Shown here piece by piece: positions 12,501 to 25,320 of a stretch of DNA of 64,000 bases. Numbering within the stretch: the first letter of the stretch is position 1; each line of letters begins with the position of its first letter. The notes under the pieces were generated by a model, which made no database searches, was not told the origin of the DNA, and worked only from the letters and a program-made list of their open reading frames with translations. The DNA comes from Branchiostoma floridae (lineage: Eukaryota; Chordata; Leptocardii; Amphioxiformes; Branchiostomatidae), in contig NC_049983.1 of assembly GCF_000003815.2 (NCBI RefSeq), forward strand, positions 12,783,526-12,847,525, written 5' to 3'. The position numbers and the translations under genes were made by a program.

Positions 12501-15500
12501 ACAGGAAAACATAAAGTAAAGAAGTGAAACATTTTGGCCCTTTTTCTATCTATAGATGTACCTTTGTCTACATTATATGTGACACAAAGTACATCAAAGG
12601 GAAAGGTTTACCACAAGGGGTCATGGGGTCAATAACATAGTTACACCATTACTTTTAGTCAGTTAATACACCTGTTAGGAACTCAAACCTTGTCTTCAAA
12701 ATTCAACCTGTACATGTGTGTGACAATGTTGACTGTTCTTAAACTTACCTGTCTTAAGATACATGTAGGCATAAGAATCAGAGACATTGCCACACACTAT
12801 TTCCAAGTACCAACTGATAAAAATTTAACTAAAACTTATTTTGATCCCACTAAGACACCAGTTATTCTGAATATTGTATACCAACACCAGTGAAAACATG
12901 TAGATTCCAGTTATTCATTTCATACATATAATCAACCACAGTCCTTCTCCCTTACTCTACTACTTCTAACCACCTCTGCTGACATGGACATGTGAGCACC
13001 TCCCAACCAACCGTGGACACCACAAAAACATACTAGTACTGTAGTAGTCATTACTTGTAAGTACGACGTTGCACAGGCGTCCCAGGCCGTTGTGACAGAG
13101 CCACATTAGCAGACTGCACTCTTCTCCTATAAGCAGGAATAAGGCTAGTTTCTGTACACATCCACAATACTTCTTTGGCCACCATATGATTATGAAGAGG
13201 ACATTTATTATCAACCAGCAGGTGTTTCTTTAGTCTTGTAGGCAGGTCCTTACCGTAACAGATGAATTAATCATGTGGAGCAAAAAATTCATAATTAACT
13301 CTTAAGTCAGAAGGAAGGATTCACTTGATGAAACATTTGAAGACCTTCATGAATTGAAAGCACAGAATCAAGGTCAATTTATCACCATGAATATGCAACG
13401 TTAGTTCATCAAAAGAACATTCTATGGCGGCAGGTTCCGACCGGTTGTGTTAACTGTGGCGTCATCAAAGAGATCAATGACTGGATGAATGATTCATAAG
13501 ATTTTACGTTCAATAACACCAGAAGGTTGTTACTTTGTACAAACACTATGTGATGGAAAATGTAATCAGGAAATGTTGTACATATATAATGTTTCCAAAA
13601 TCATATCCAGTTGCTTGAGAAATTGCTGTTTGGCGTATCTTATTACTAGTACCTGGATGTCTACAAAGCAACCTTCATCAATGAAATGTATTAGTTTGGT
13701 GTAACTAGAGTCATAAGCAAATAAAGTCTGTACAAATCCTCACACATGGATACTACTACTACTACTACTACTACTTCTACATGATCATTTCACAGGGATT
13801 ACTACTACTACTACTACTACTACAACTACTACTACTACAACTACTTCTACATAAACATTTCACAGGAACACCATACATTAACCATGTCCTACCTGTCTCG
13901 TGTCCCTGCACTGCGTGGAGTCCTCTTATTGCTGCCGTTGTCATCATTACTTCTGGAGTAGGGGGCGCTGCTGCACCGTGACGGCTTTCCGCTGGGTTTG
14001 GGGTAGGTCTGGTAGAAGTGGATCCCCTCCCTGTGGGCGGTCTTGCACATGTCCCAGCCTGGAATGTTCTGTGGGGGAATAAAGCAGATAAAGACATGAA
14101 CTTTCACTGTTACAATCTTAGTCGATAAGGCGTCAGAAAGATGACGACTGAGACACAACAATTACGGGTTTCAACCTTTCTTTCAAAAGTCTTTACTGTT
14201 AGTGTTACAATCTTAGATTAGTCCTTTTAAAAGTAAGCTGTGTAGAGTACTATAAATAACACAATGGACGAAGGGTCAAAGGATAGCTTGCACAGTGTAC
14301 ATGTAGCTACTTAAACTGCTTCAAAGGCAAACATGTGAAGAGTGCCACATAAACGTACATTACACAAACTGGCAGGGTTCGAAATAGACATACTTAACTT
14401 GCAATTTGCACATAATTTTTGAGATTTGCATGTAAAAATTTACTAAACTTGCAATCTTGCATGTTGAAAATACATGGCCTATAGTAAAAATACTGAGGCC
14501 ACCATGCCTTTGTTTGTCTGACGGGGATTGTCACCAGTTGTCAGTAGGTGTTATAAACAATCAAATTTGGCTTTGCTGCAAACTTACATGCTGATTATGT
14601 GGATATCTTTCCAAAATTTCAAGTTCTGTCTATATTTTCATGCGCCAAAGGACGGAAAGATGGGTGCTGGCTAGAACATTGCTGTATAGACTAGTTGCAT
14701 TTTGCATGTTAATTTTTCAAATTGCACATAAATTTTTTGCCAACTTGCCATTTTGCATGTAGCAAAAAATAAGTATTTTGATCCCTGACTGGTAACACAT
14801 TGATACATATATAAACTTATTAGAACAGAACCGAGTCTTTTTTAATTGTTATTCAGAACAATTATACTTTCACACAAACATCTTATCTTTCTATGAGTGG
14901 CGATCAAAATATTCGTGATATTAGAATGGAAGCTCATCTGCGTTGGTACAATCCATCATGAATTTTGATACTTTTGTTGAATACAATAATTAATGTTGAA
15001 CAGACTTGAAAAAAAATTAAACTCTTGTAACAAAGAAGTGTGGTGTCCATCAGTATAGAGTAAGATGGCATCCTCACCTTGTTATGCTTTCCCTCGTCCC
15101 TCCCAAGGTACAGGTACTTGAAGACGTCTGACATACACAGGTCTCTGTCTCTGTCTACCTGCAGTATTCTGTCTTCTTTATGGCTACTGAAGAAAGAACA
15201 ATACAAATAAACATGCATGTTTATGACAGCTGATTTTAGTTCTACATAATAGATTTTAACAACTCTTCATTATGGAAATAAAGGTAGTGAAGATGGAATT
15301 AGAGATCACAATAGATACATCATATTTTATATCAAGTTATGGATCTAATGAAGAATAAAGTTTCATATGTATAAGAACACCTTTTGATTTCATACATTAT
15401 TGCATGACTAGAGGGAGGTACAGTTCATTGAAAGTCAGGTCCAACAAAAATACAAAGATCAGATCAATTGGCTTGAATTATTGAGAGAAAATGTATGACA

Positions 15501-15881
15501 TAGAGACAAACAGATACAGGTAATTACTTTGTCTCTACAAATGACTGATTTGATCAGTGTAAATGTGTTACAATCGTGGAGAGTCTAGACCTACTTTTTA
15601 CTGATGGGACTGGTGACTGCACTCCCCGTCCATGCCTGCAACATGGCAGCATCCTCACTCTTCTGCTCCTCCTCAGCCAATAGCAGCAGCTGTGTCTGAG
15701 ACATGGTCTCAAAGTTCTCCTTACAGTCACACGGTAAGTCATTGTGTTCCAGTCTGTAGCACATGGTGGAGAGGACGGTCGGGCTGGAGCCAGGGCTACC
15801 GTTTGCCAGAGCTTTCTCCATGATTTTCTCGTGTTTGTTGTTGTTGTTGGCATCTCCGACATCCTTCTCCACGTCTGTCAT
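9592..15881 (-). CDS. Unrecognised 475-residue protein, eight coding exons
   Basis: Coding exons in transcript order: 15881-15595, 15186-15078, 14068-13893, 12485-12378, 12024-11817, 11430-11260, 10481-10208, 9686-9592. All introns are GT-AG and all phases join, giving 476 codons ending in TAG. The ATG is preceded by an in-frame TGA. I recognise no domain. The protein is hydrophilic with no signal peptide or membrane segment. Residues about 1-95 contain an Asn run and an acidic, Gln/Leu-rich helix. The middle exons hold aromatic/Pro/Tyr-rich segments (GWDMCK; IPYDFRYHQQSQQYVEQYR; LAWYTPNRTYSF). The sixth exon has a 27-bp internal duplication (HSNTGR twice). The seventh is a basic Ser/Arg-rich stretch, and the C-terminus is basic. 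Short conserved Tyr/Trp/Pro segments between disordered linkers resemble microtubule- or cilium-associated proteins in general style, but that is only an impression. Alternative splicing is not excluded. Confidence 0.75.
10071..10194. repeat. 36-bp tandem repeat, about 3.5 copies
   Basis: Units start at 10071, 10107, 10143 and 10179, each opening with ATGTTCAACACTACA. The array lies in the last intron of the unrecognised gene, 14 bases past the 5' splice site. The period is a multiple of three, which is why a plus-strand reading frame with 12-residue repeats appears across it; I regard that frame as a by-product. Confidence 0.9.
13751..13850. repeat. (TAC)n microsatellite, two tracts
   Basis: Two imperfect TAC/ACT tracts separated by a copy of CATTTCACAGG. 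The same word recurs right after the second tract, so a tract-plus-spacer unit has been duplicated. It lies in the intron just downstream of the 14068-13893 exon of the unrecognised gene. Confidence 0.9.
14373..14787. mobile_element. hAT-like MITE with 5-bp target duplication
   Basis: The left end reads CAGGGTTCGAAATAGACATA and the right end, reverse-complemented, reads CAGGGATCAAAATACTTA. These are related inverted termini with the CAGGG start common in hAT elements. The direct repeat ACTGG flanks the element on both sides (14368-14372 and 14788-14792). The 415-bp interior has repeated TTGCATGT/TTGCACAT words and no coding sequence. It sits in the second intron of the unrecognised minus-strand gene. 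Confidence 0.6.
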
Positions 15882-15986
15882 GGTTCCAACGGTCGCAGCA
15901 GCGGATCATTCCATTCGGCACAACCCTGTATCCCAGCAATCACGTCAATACCTCCGATTTCAGAGATTTGAGCGTTGCCTCATGGC
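15882..15986 (-). other. Probable 5' UTR part of the first coding exon
   Basis: On the minus strand a good 3' splice site (pyrimidine-rich tract ending in CCCCCAG) precedes base 15986. The following 105 bases lead to the ATG at 15881 with an in-frame TGA between. This suggests at least one upstream non-coding exon, so the promoter would lie further right. Confidence 0.45.
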
Positions 15987-17094
15987 CTGGGGGAAACACA
16001 AAGGGAAGACATAACTTAAACCTTGCTGCTGTAGTGTACAATAATCATTTATGAATAATTCATCCATGATATTTCACTTGTAGAACTGCAAAGAGAAAAA
16101 GTGTTCAAAACATAAAATATAGTTAGTAGCTGCCTTGAATCTCATGTGGCAAAAGGGCATAAAAATAAGGACCATATACAGGCTCTTCAACTGAGATTCA
16201 GAGGTTTCCCAAGGGTATTGTTAACCTGAACTTGGACATGTCCTTTGTTGTTACATACTCAATCCCTATAATATATATAGCAAGTACATGTGGGTATCAC
16301 AAAGGGCAATTATATTGATGCACTTATTTTGTACCTCGGCATCACTGCCATGACAGAAAAAGCTGTTTTTGATAGATAACATGTAGGTTTTCTTTACTCA
16401 GACTGCAAGTGCACAGCAAGAAAACACACTCACTCATGATCACTCACTATGCGGTTATAATATACAGTTATAATATACGACAATAATATATGGTTATGAT
16501 ATACGGTATTGTCAATCCTCTTTCTGAAGTATTCATTCCGGCAATTTCTTTACTTTGTAAGTTTCTTGCACAAACGTTTGGAGCCATGATCACTGAATTA
16601 TAAATGGTACATTAATAGCTTTCAGGTCCCCAGTCCTGACACATGTCATCACTTTACAATGTAACAGGTCAACCATGTAATCCATGACAGGTTCCGCCTC
16701 CTTAAAGTGGAAATAATGCATCCATGTGAAATCACCTTACTAGTAAGGCACTTTTGTTGGCGTCATATTTATGCACCATAGTAACCACAATAACACTGCT
16801 TTGAAGAAGAATAGAAGATTGCTGTTGTACGAAATTGCTGTTACTGATTATAACTTAAAGTGTCATCATAAATTTTCATCAGACACTTAACCTTTGCAAT
16901 GTTACAGTTGACATTTGTCAGAAACATGACACTTACGACCATAATCCTATAACTTATAAGTCAGTACAGATTGAAGAGGCTTGCTTCATGTCAATATCAT
17001 ATACATACAGCTATATCTACAGTTCTCAAATTTGCTGTCAACAAGATGAAACAGGTTTTCAAAATATTTTGGCAAAAGTTGATTCCAACTAGTC

Positions 17095-17165
17095 TGTGTA
17101 ACACAAACTCTGCTGTCCAGGACTGTTTCGCGGGCTACTATAAGCGAGATTTAATCAGGCTAGAT
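17095..17165 (+). repeat. Dispersed repeat, copy A
   Basis: Contains TGTAACACAAACTCTG and, about 30 bases later, TATAAGCGAGATTTAATCAG. The reverse complement of 26690-26765 contains the same two blocks in the same order with a similar spacing. It is an interspersed repeat of unknown class, possibly a SINE or a fragment of a larger element. Confidence 0.6.
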
Positions 17166-19348
17166 TCCAACTACAATGTTGTACCCCTTGAAAGAAATGT
17201 TGATAACATAAATATCCATTTTCATAGTTGATTTCTACAGCATAATTGACACTCTTCACTCCCACCAAGATTTTCCAGTTCAGTCAGACCATTGTTTACA
17301 TCATTATGTTGATAAGTGACAGCCTTAAGGGATGAAGATGAACAGATTTGTGGAATTCTGAGAACACAGACAGCTCACCTGGGACTACCTACATGCAGAT
17401 AAACCTGTTTTACAAAAAAAAATGTTTTATGCCATCTCCTCTCAACCAAAACATGAAACCATCCATGTAGAATTTCTGTGTTAGTAGGTACAAGTCCCTA
17501 CGGCAACTACTCAGCATAGGAGCATGTGTGTTTCACCTGAATATAATAAGTACATAATGATATGAAGAAGAAAATGGTTACAAACTAAGTCAACCAACAG
17601 CAAGATCCCCTTTCTTTACATACCTTTGTTGTATGAAATGTTCAGTAAAGATAACCAACCTGATCTGCATAACCAGTTTGGCGAAAGATCAATGTAACAT
17701 GCAAGAACAAAAATTGTACCACCTATTTCAAGAAAGTCTGAAAACCCTGGCACACAGAACATTTACTGGGCAGAAATGCTGGCAGTTTAACTTAGGGTTA
17801 AGCCTGCCTTCCCCTAGTTTAACATTTTCTACAATACAAAGGATACCAAGGGAATTTCAAGCACAAAGATTTTAGCTGCAGTACACATGGTATATTGTAG
17901 CTCTGAACAAAACGAGTGATCCCTGTGTGCATTGCAAACATGCTAGTACGTGCCGAGCTAAAAGGCTGTATGTAGCAAACATGCCCAATGTGGCATATCC
18001 ATACACTTTCACCTGGGGTGGACCACAACTGATCAATGGGGAGGCCACCATATATGTTAAATAGTGGCCAGAAAGCAAAGTAGGATTTACAAGAAGGTCA
18101 TGGCCAAAGGAGAATGTTGTTTGTTGCTATGGTGGGTGTTATCAATTTGTTCCCGCTCATTTTTAATAACAAACAACACATAGGTAAGAAAAAAAAGACA
18201 ATCTGCCTGACAATTGAAATAATTTACAAATCTCTGAAAATGTTTATCAAAGATACGTCCCGATACTTTCTCTGTCGGGCACAACATTGTTACCAACCAA
18301 AATATGTCACAGACCACTTCAAGACAAATGAACTCCTTACAACCACATGTGTCTTATCCCCAAACAAACTCAGGTAGTGTGACTTGGAAAGGTGAGAATG
18401 AATGTACAGGTACACTGTTTCCGTTGCTGCGTATGTCTAGGACGTGGGTACGAACGTGATCAACACAAAGCACCCCCCAACAAACATACGGCACCCTCCT
18501 TTCATAATCAATGTACCTTAACACGTACAAAAGCCTTAAGTTAATATTATATGCACAAACATTACTTGCCGTCCACGGCGTAGGGTGTCCACCTGCTTTG
18601 AAAGAGTGGATTCGCTTGGTTAACGACCAGACTCCAACACAATGCATGACCCGATTGGTATACAACAAGCGACATGGAACTCGATAAACTATTCCCAAGT
18701 TTACATTTCCCCCCATAAACCTCGTAAAAGATCACATGCATCCAGTGTTGCGATGGTTGCTGTGCGTGTTTCAGGACACAGAAGGCATGCGTACACAAGA
18801 CCTGTTTTGTTAAAGTTACAAATGACCTACCTACTGCTTGTTGGAGGAATCAATAATCATTTAGGTGACAACACACATGGAAAACTATTTAGGTTGGTCA
18901 GGTATTACCTGAAGGAAGCTGTGTAAAGACACAATACCTCAACAGAAGGTCTATGAAATACAAATTGTTTTACAGACCCCTTGCAGTACATTAGAATACA
19001 ATAGACTGCAGTAAATCACTGAAATGCAATTACTACACAAGGGTAAATTTACACTTCCAAGTAGATGTTTGCTTGGTTTGCCCTCATAGCCCACTATAAA
19101 ATCATATTCTGGTCAAAATTTTGTAATATATGGCAGAAATTATCAACTTACCTTGATCTAACCATAACACTATTAACAGAACACATAAAGTATGGGGAAA
19201 TGAGGGCAAGCCAAATAAGTCTACCATACTTTTCCTATTAACTAAACGTAATGAGTATTTCTTTATGCCCTGCCATAGATAAAAGTCAAGACTCTAGCTG
19301 TGTGCCAAGAATGTCTACAATGTACGATATCCTGGGGCCGATGCACTG

Positions 19349-19416
19349 ATAATACTTACCTACATCTTAGTATTCTTATTACTACTAGTCACTAGTAAGA
19401 TGCAAGTAAGTATTAT
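19349..19416. repeat. Imperfect hairpin, 21-base arms
   Basis: The left arm ATAATACTTACCTACATCTTA pairs with the right arm at 19396-19416, with two mismatches and a 26-base loop. It could be a very small MITE. No gene is attached to it. Confidence 0.65.
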
Positions 19417-20734
19417 GGGAATAGATCTATGAAATGTTTATTTCCCCAAACACCTACATTGGTGCAGTACACAAAGTCCTGGGTATGACCTAAATTAATC
19501 ATGTACATGTACAGGTGTAAACAAGCACTCCCTACATCTGGGAATGATCCACAAACAGTAATAGGTTCAAAATACACTATGCTATCAAATGGCAGGCATA
19601 ATATATTGAGGCCAACGTTTTGATAAAAGGCTATGCTGCATGACTATATCTAATAATAGCAACACAACTAGTTATCTTCCAGTTATGTTTAATTGGTTTT
19701 CCTCTGTGTATAGCAACGCTTTTTAATACCATTATGATTAACAGCTGTTCACATGATGTTGGTATTTTGGAAAACTTCAGTCCCTCTTGGCCCAGTCGAA
19801 CATTCTTGTCTATATTTGTACAACAAACATGCTCCTAGGTTATGCCAGGTGAAAAACTCTCATATCATCAAGTACAGAAAATTATGGCCATTATTTGTTT
19901 GTATAACAGGCTAAATAATGTAATGACAGTATGTTATCCAAATTGCTTTGTAAAAAGACTTGACATTATTCACATAATATTTTATAGAACATAATTTAGA
20001 TAAAAGTACTTCACATGACTACCTACTCATTACATAGCTGTAACAAAATAAGTTAGCGCAACTAATTGAAGATTTCCATTGTGAATTAGTCAACCTTACT
20101 CAAATCTAATAGTCAGCCACATGTACCACTTAATGGCATGAAAAACACTGTGAGCTTGTTGGAGGCAAAAAAATCTGAGAAGCTGGCAAACACTCTAGAA
20201 AGAATGTTCAACAAAGCTACATGCTTAGAATTGCTTTCTTACTCCATCATTGCACAGAATTCCACCACTGTGGTACAAGTGGTGTTCTTTAGACTACATG
20301 TTGTATTGATTCCTAGGTTGTCCAGTTGAACAATCAGATTTTGTGTAGATATAGTGTAGATTCAAACTTGCAATTTTTGAGTCTTGTTCTTGTTTGACAA
20401 AGCAAACTGTAAGGACTTGGAGTCTGGATGTCACAGTATTGATGATGGCTAAATCTGTTTTAAGATATTAATAGCTGTTTCCACACCTATCCAGGTAGTG
20501 GCACTTTACATTCTTTCAGATCTCTGATAGGAGATCCGCCAAACACAATTTCTGTAATCCTACTATGCCAAGTTTTTGTTTGGAACAATGAAATATAGCT
20601 GAACCATCAAGACAGGAGCTACAACACTTTTAAAAGCTTAACTTTAATCAGCCTAATCACACTTTCACAGGGAGCCTCTGAGAGAGGTATAGGTCACCAA
20701 TTTACCATCCCAAAAACAGACTATTAGTCACTAA

Positions 20735-21404
20735 GACCCCGTTCACACTAAAAAAAATGAAGCGGCTTCAACGTCGAAGCTGCTTGATCCGGATTGTTTT
20801 CTTGAGTGTGAACGCTCCAAGCGGCTTGGATTTTCACCGATCCGGCTCGTTTGCAATCCATCCCTGGGAGGTAGTTTGAGACACTTGTGAACAAGCCGCT
20901 TGGCTGAAATCGCGAGTGTGAACGCAACGCGGGATAGATTCTATGCAAATTTCCGATTTGCCCCCTGTTGGAGGTTATATATCCAGGAGCAGGAACACAC
21001 GCCACACTGACAGGTTTGCTCACGTTACTGATTTTTGTGCCCAATGATAATGTCTGGAAAGAAAAAAATCGCTGTAGGGTCAAGGCAAGTGGAGTGGGAA
21101 GCAAACAAAGCTTTTTTTATCACGCGAAAAGAGAGGAAACACAGCAAGCTAAAACAAAATCACAAAAAACAAGCATATCTTTGAACAGCTTTCTCTCTGG
21201 ATCATGATATAAGACTATTAAGAGTGGGTTTGAGAAAACCTACAAACAATGTTGTAAATAAGTACCTGAAGTCCAGGTACGGAATTGTGTGCGATTAATC
21301 GGATTGTCTGAAATGAGTGTGAACGTAATTTTTTTGAAGCGGCTTGCCCGTTGAAGCGGCTTCGACGTTGAAGCCGCTTCATTTTTTTGAGTGTGAACGG
21401 GGTC
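20735..21404. mobile_element. PIF/Harbinger-like MITE, 670 bp
   Basis: The left terminus runs GACCCCGTTCACACTAAAAA into AAATGAAGCGGCTTCAACGT. The right terminus is its near-perfect reverse complement over about 45 bp. The trinucleotide TAA directly flanks both ends (20732-20734 and 21405-21407), matching the TWA target duplication of PIF/Harbinger elements. Sub-terminal copies of GAAGCGGCTT and GAGTGTGAACG recur inside. There is no transposase frame, so it is non-autonomous. Confidence 0.85.
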
Positions 21405-24400
21405 TAAGTGTTACTTTGTTCCATACCTGCTTTGACTTAGCACACCATCACATTGACCCATGTTGAAAGGCTCTAGTCCCCAGAACTAAGGTTGTTTCCT
21501 CTACAAACACGGTTACATACTCCAACATGGAACCTTCAAACATGGTCGTGGGTGACCCTGTCTCCATGGAAGACAAACAAGCCCCTGATACGGGTCTATG
21601 GTGACAATGTCAATACTCTTTCTGTATCAGAGCATATAACAATGACTAACAAAATACTTTTAGAAGGTCATATTACAATAGAGAAGCTGTAAACAACTAG
21701 AACTTGGTGAATGAACTTTAAAGAGGTGCCTCATCATGTTTTGGTCAGGTTTGTCTTGGAAGAAAAGAATTCATGATTGAAGAGCGGCCAAAACTGGAAC
21801 CCAAAATTTCCTACACGTCTGAATGAAATCAACTCTATCCAATTCTCGATTAATAGTTTTCCAAAAGGTATGATTCCTAACCTCAAAAGGTAAAAGTAAC
21901 ATCATTACCTGCAAGTTTATATGAAACATTCAACAAGGATTTGCATTTGATTGTCTAACAGGAAGATTTGGTAGTCAGGCAAAACCTGTTATACCATAAT
22001 CTGTTTGTTGAGGCTTGGACTGAGATTCAACCACACCAAACAGCGTCATGGTTGGTCTGTACACATTGAGTTTTGTTGGCAGCCGTTGTCAAAACTGTAG
22101 GAATGTGTAAACTTCTGCCAGAGAAACCACATACAGACCACATGGACAGCGTATGCTAAAAGTAAAATGACAGATAAGAGTTTGTGTCAACATGCTATCT
22201 TATGTGGGTTTAAACATAATTCTGGCAAGGACCAATTATCTTTCAAAAACTTTTAGAACTATGTTGATAGTGATCAAAATGGCCAAAAAGTTCTGAAGAA
22301 CATCTACCTGGCAGCTAAACCTGTAAGATATTTAGAAACCTTAATTAAAGTTTGCTAGCTGAATAAGCTTTCATCATTTCATGTCACATGATATGTCAAA
22401 CACAGAAGCACCATAAGACTGTCTTGACCGTTTTTTGTCCTGAGAAAGTTGGGTCAAGCTGACCAAATAAAGGGAGTGTGAAGAGGGTATTTATGTAAGT
22501 TGTATCCTCTTTTGCAGCGTGACTACTTGGACTGACCCACATACCTTACAGCCTATGTATGGATTTACTCCTTTGTCAGACATTTTACCAGATGAAAGGA
22601 TTTCTGTGCATTAAAGCCAAGGCTTAAAGCCACCTGAGATGAAAGAAAGACTGACCCCTCTCCCAATGACAGGGAATATAAACACAGCTTTTCCGAAGAG
22701 CAAACAAACAATATCCACTGTAACACACTGGCTCCTTTCACAGCAACCATAACAAAATCATGGTGCTTTTTTTAAGAGTACCATGTACAATCATAACATT
22801 CTGAAAGGATTTCTTACACAACCCAACCATACCTGTGTTTTCATACAAGTAGCTCTACAGTCTGAACCAAAGAAGGGGAATCACTGGGTTTTCGTAAGGC
22901 ACTGATCCATAGCATGTTACCTCTCAACAGGCTACCAACAACACCGTACCAGGTTACCTAAGTTTCCGCTATAAACAATTCCAACAATGAACCTTGATAT
23001 GGCACTGATAATTTGATTACAAAATATGGCCTTGGATTCCAAGGGAGACAGCCACCTGATTTGCTATAATTGTTATTAATACGACATGTATTGATTCACG
23101 ATAAAAGACGGCGCAACAGAAAGGTCTAATTAAATTTACTGTGATATGGCAACAAAGCAAAAACTACTGTTTCTGTGTCAAAGAGTCATGATGGAATGCT
23201 TTTTTTTCTACTTATAAACAAACAAAACAGGTCGGAGGGCGGATTGTAATACTTTTTTGCTCAGGTAAAACTAAGAAGTAGGGGTTTTGGCATAGTAACA
23301 GGGGCCACCAAACACTGGGTTGTAAATACATATTTTTTAGCAAATAGCATGAAATTAACAGTCTTGGTTGGTCACCTCCCTTGCTTTATACACCAAAAAA
23401 ATGACGGAAACTATATATCATTAGTATAAGTTGAAAAACTGGAAAAGAAGCTTTGTATTCACCACTTCACTTATGCCATGATCAAGTATTCAGGCCATAG
23501 GCATAATCATGCATCCTTCCTCTTGGGGAATATACTGGTCTACCCTTATCTATCAAATTTGGGTAGATATACCCATCTAATAGGTGGATGATGACATTAT
23601 GAGATATTCCCTTTTCTCATACTGTCTGTGCACAGCATACTTCAATCCCCCTGAACATTTGCCTGAAAAAATGAATAATTACGAATGTACATTCTGAATA
23701 GATTCTTTGGGACCTAATAATGCAAGGAATAACCTTGGATCATTGTGACTTTGCAGAAGTGACAGATTCAACTAGCACTGGAAGCAGGTCGATAGATTGC
23801 ATAAAAAAGAAAACCAATATGTAGCAGAAGGGTGTTGGACTGAATCCCAGTTATCCCTGAATAATTGATTGGTCCCTGCACCTAGTCAAATTATCAAACA
23901 GACAGACAGCATTAGATTGTTTTCATTGGTGGTGCCTAGAGGAAAGGCAACTAGGGGACATTATGACATCATGTCTGTCCTTAGTTTACAATTTGCCAGC
24001 GAGGAAATCATCCATTTTGCAATCAAAGAAATGGAATTTTCCTTTCGTTTCCGCTCAGAATGTTCTACACAAACATTATGTTGATGTCATCCTCATGGCC
24101 TCTGCCAACAGATTATGGTAATATTGGATTTTAATCAAATGACAACGACTTTGCATGCAATCCCGTTGATTGTCTTCCGCCCTGCCGACCTCTGCCATCT
24201 TCTCCAGTCTGCCCTACACAAAACACCACTCAAGACTAATTGCGAAATTCAGTATCATCTATTCAATGGCAGTCACTGTTGCTATACAGGGTTCTACCAT
24301 TATTCACTGGAGGAAGGATCTAGTAAAAAAAAAAAAAAAACTCAATGTTTTTCACATAGGAGTGATTACAATGCAGAAGACAATTGTGCCACTTGATTAT

Positions 24401-25199
24401 GAGGACAAGTGATTTCCATATGTATTGAGACTCCCCTGCAGCCGATAATTCGCACATCTTTTATTGATGATGAGCAACACTGAGGACAAGGGTGGGAGGG
24501 GCGTGATGCTCCATTTTACGTTGTGGCTCTATAGACAGAGTCATCACAGTCCTGAATAGTTACAAGAGGTCTACAAACATCGTTTGGCAGATTGACAAAT
24601 AACGGCTCATTGTACAAATCCGGAGTGTAAGAGTGGAGGAAACGTATATTTATAGTCGCGTTGTCGTGATCGTGTCATCATGGAATATTTTCTGTTGGTC
24701 TGGCAGTAAAATCAGAAAACGTTTGGCCACCTTCATGTCATGTGGTTAGATATTATAATTTTCTGCGAGCCGTTTTTGATGAGCGGAAATCCAAATCTTA
24801 TGATCGGATCTTCGAGACCACAGAAACGAGCAAAGATCAAACCGTCAAATGCAATTATCTGTATCCTCGGCAGAGCGATTGATTTTCTCGGCGCTCCTCC
24901 AAGACTAGACTGAGCTAGACGTCTTCACCGGTCAACTACGACGTACGTGATCAACCAAAGACGGGAATACAACAGGCTCCTTATTTTAGTCACTGCGGTT
25001 GGTAAAAATGTTGCCCGCTAAATGATCTCAGTCAGAGGGCAAAATGAAAGAGATCGATCTGAAAAAGCCGCCAGTCCGCGGTCTTGTTGACATTTATACA
25101 CGGTCATTCATAAACAAAGACTTTACAAACCTCTTCCTGTCAGCTTTCTTCTGAAGAACGAGACGTCTACAACACGGAGACGTTAAATTCTTACTGCTT

Positions 25200-25320
25200 G
25201 TAGTCTCTGGGTGAAGGAAATGGCACAAAGCCATGAAAATGTGGTAAAAACTGCGCCCAAATCTCACCGGCTCCTGTTTCTGCGGAAACTTATCGTCTGC
25301 ATTGTGCGCATGCGTCCTGG
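25200..25320 (-). promoter_or_regulatory. Candidate promoter and first non-coding exon
   Basis: TGCGCATGCG at 25305-25314 matches the core of the NRF-1 site, typical of CpG-rich animal promoters. About 40 bases further along the minus strand a good 5' splice site (CCG then GTGAGA) follows base 25268. The surrounding 24.6-25.3 kb is richer in CpG than its neighbours. It could be the start of the unrecognised minus-strand gene. The link to that gene is unproven. Confidence 0.3.

Larger units (their letters stand above)
15987..25267. other. Long non-coding stretch, possibly a 5' intron
   Basis: No supported coding exon. It contains two transposon-derived or repeat features listed separately (20735-21404, 17095-17165), a hairpin (19349-19416) and a 16-base A run near 24326. 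If the 5' UTR exon at 15986 and the candidate first exon near 25.3 kb belong together, this stretch is the first intron of the unrecognised gene, about 9.3 kb. That link is inference only. Confidence 0.35.

Noticed and set aside
12966-13214. Extra coding exon of the unrecognised gene
   Set aside because: The minus-strand frame has no splice sites in a phase that fits, and the exons on both sides already join in phase without it.
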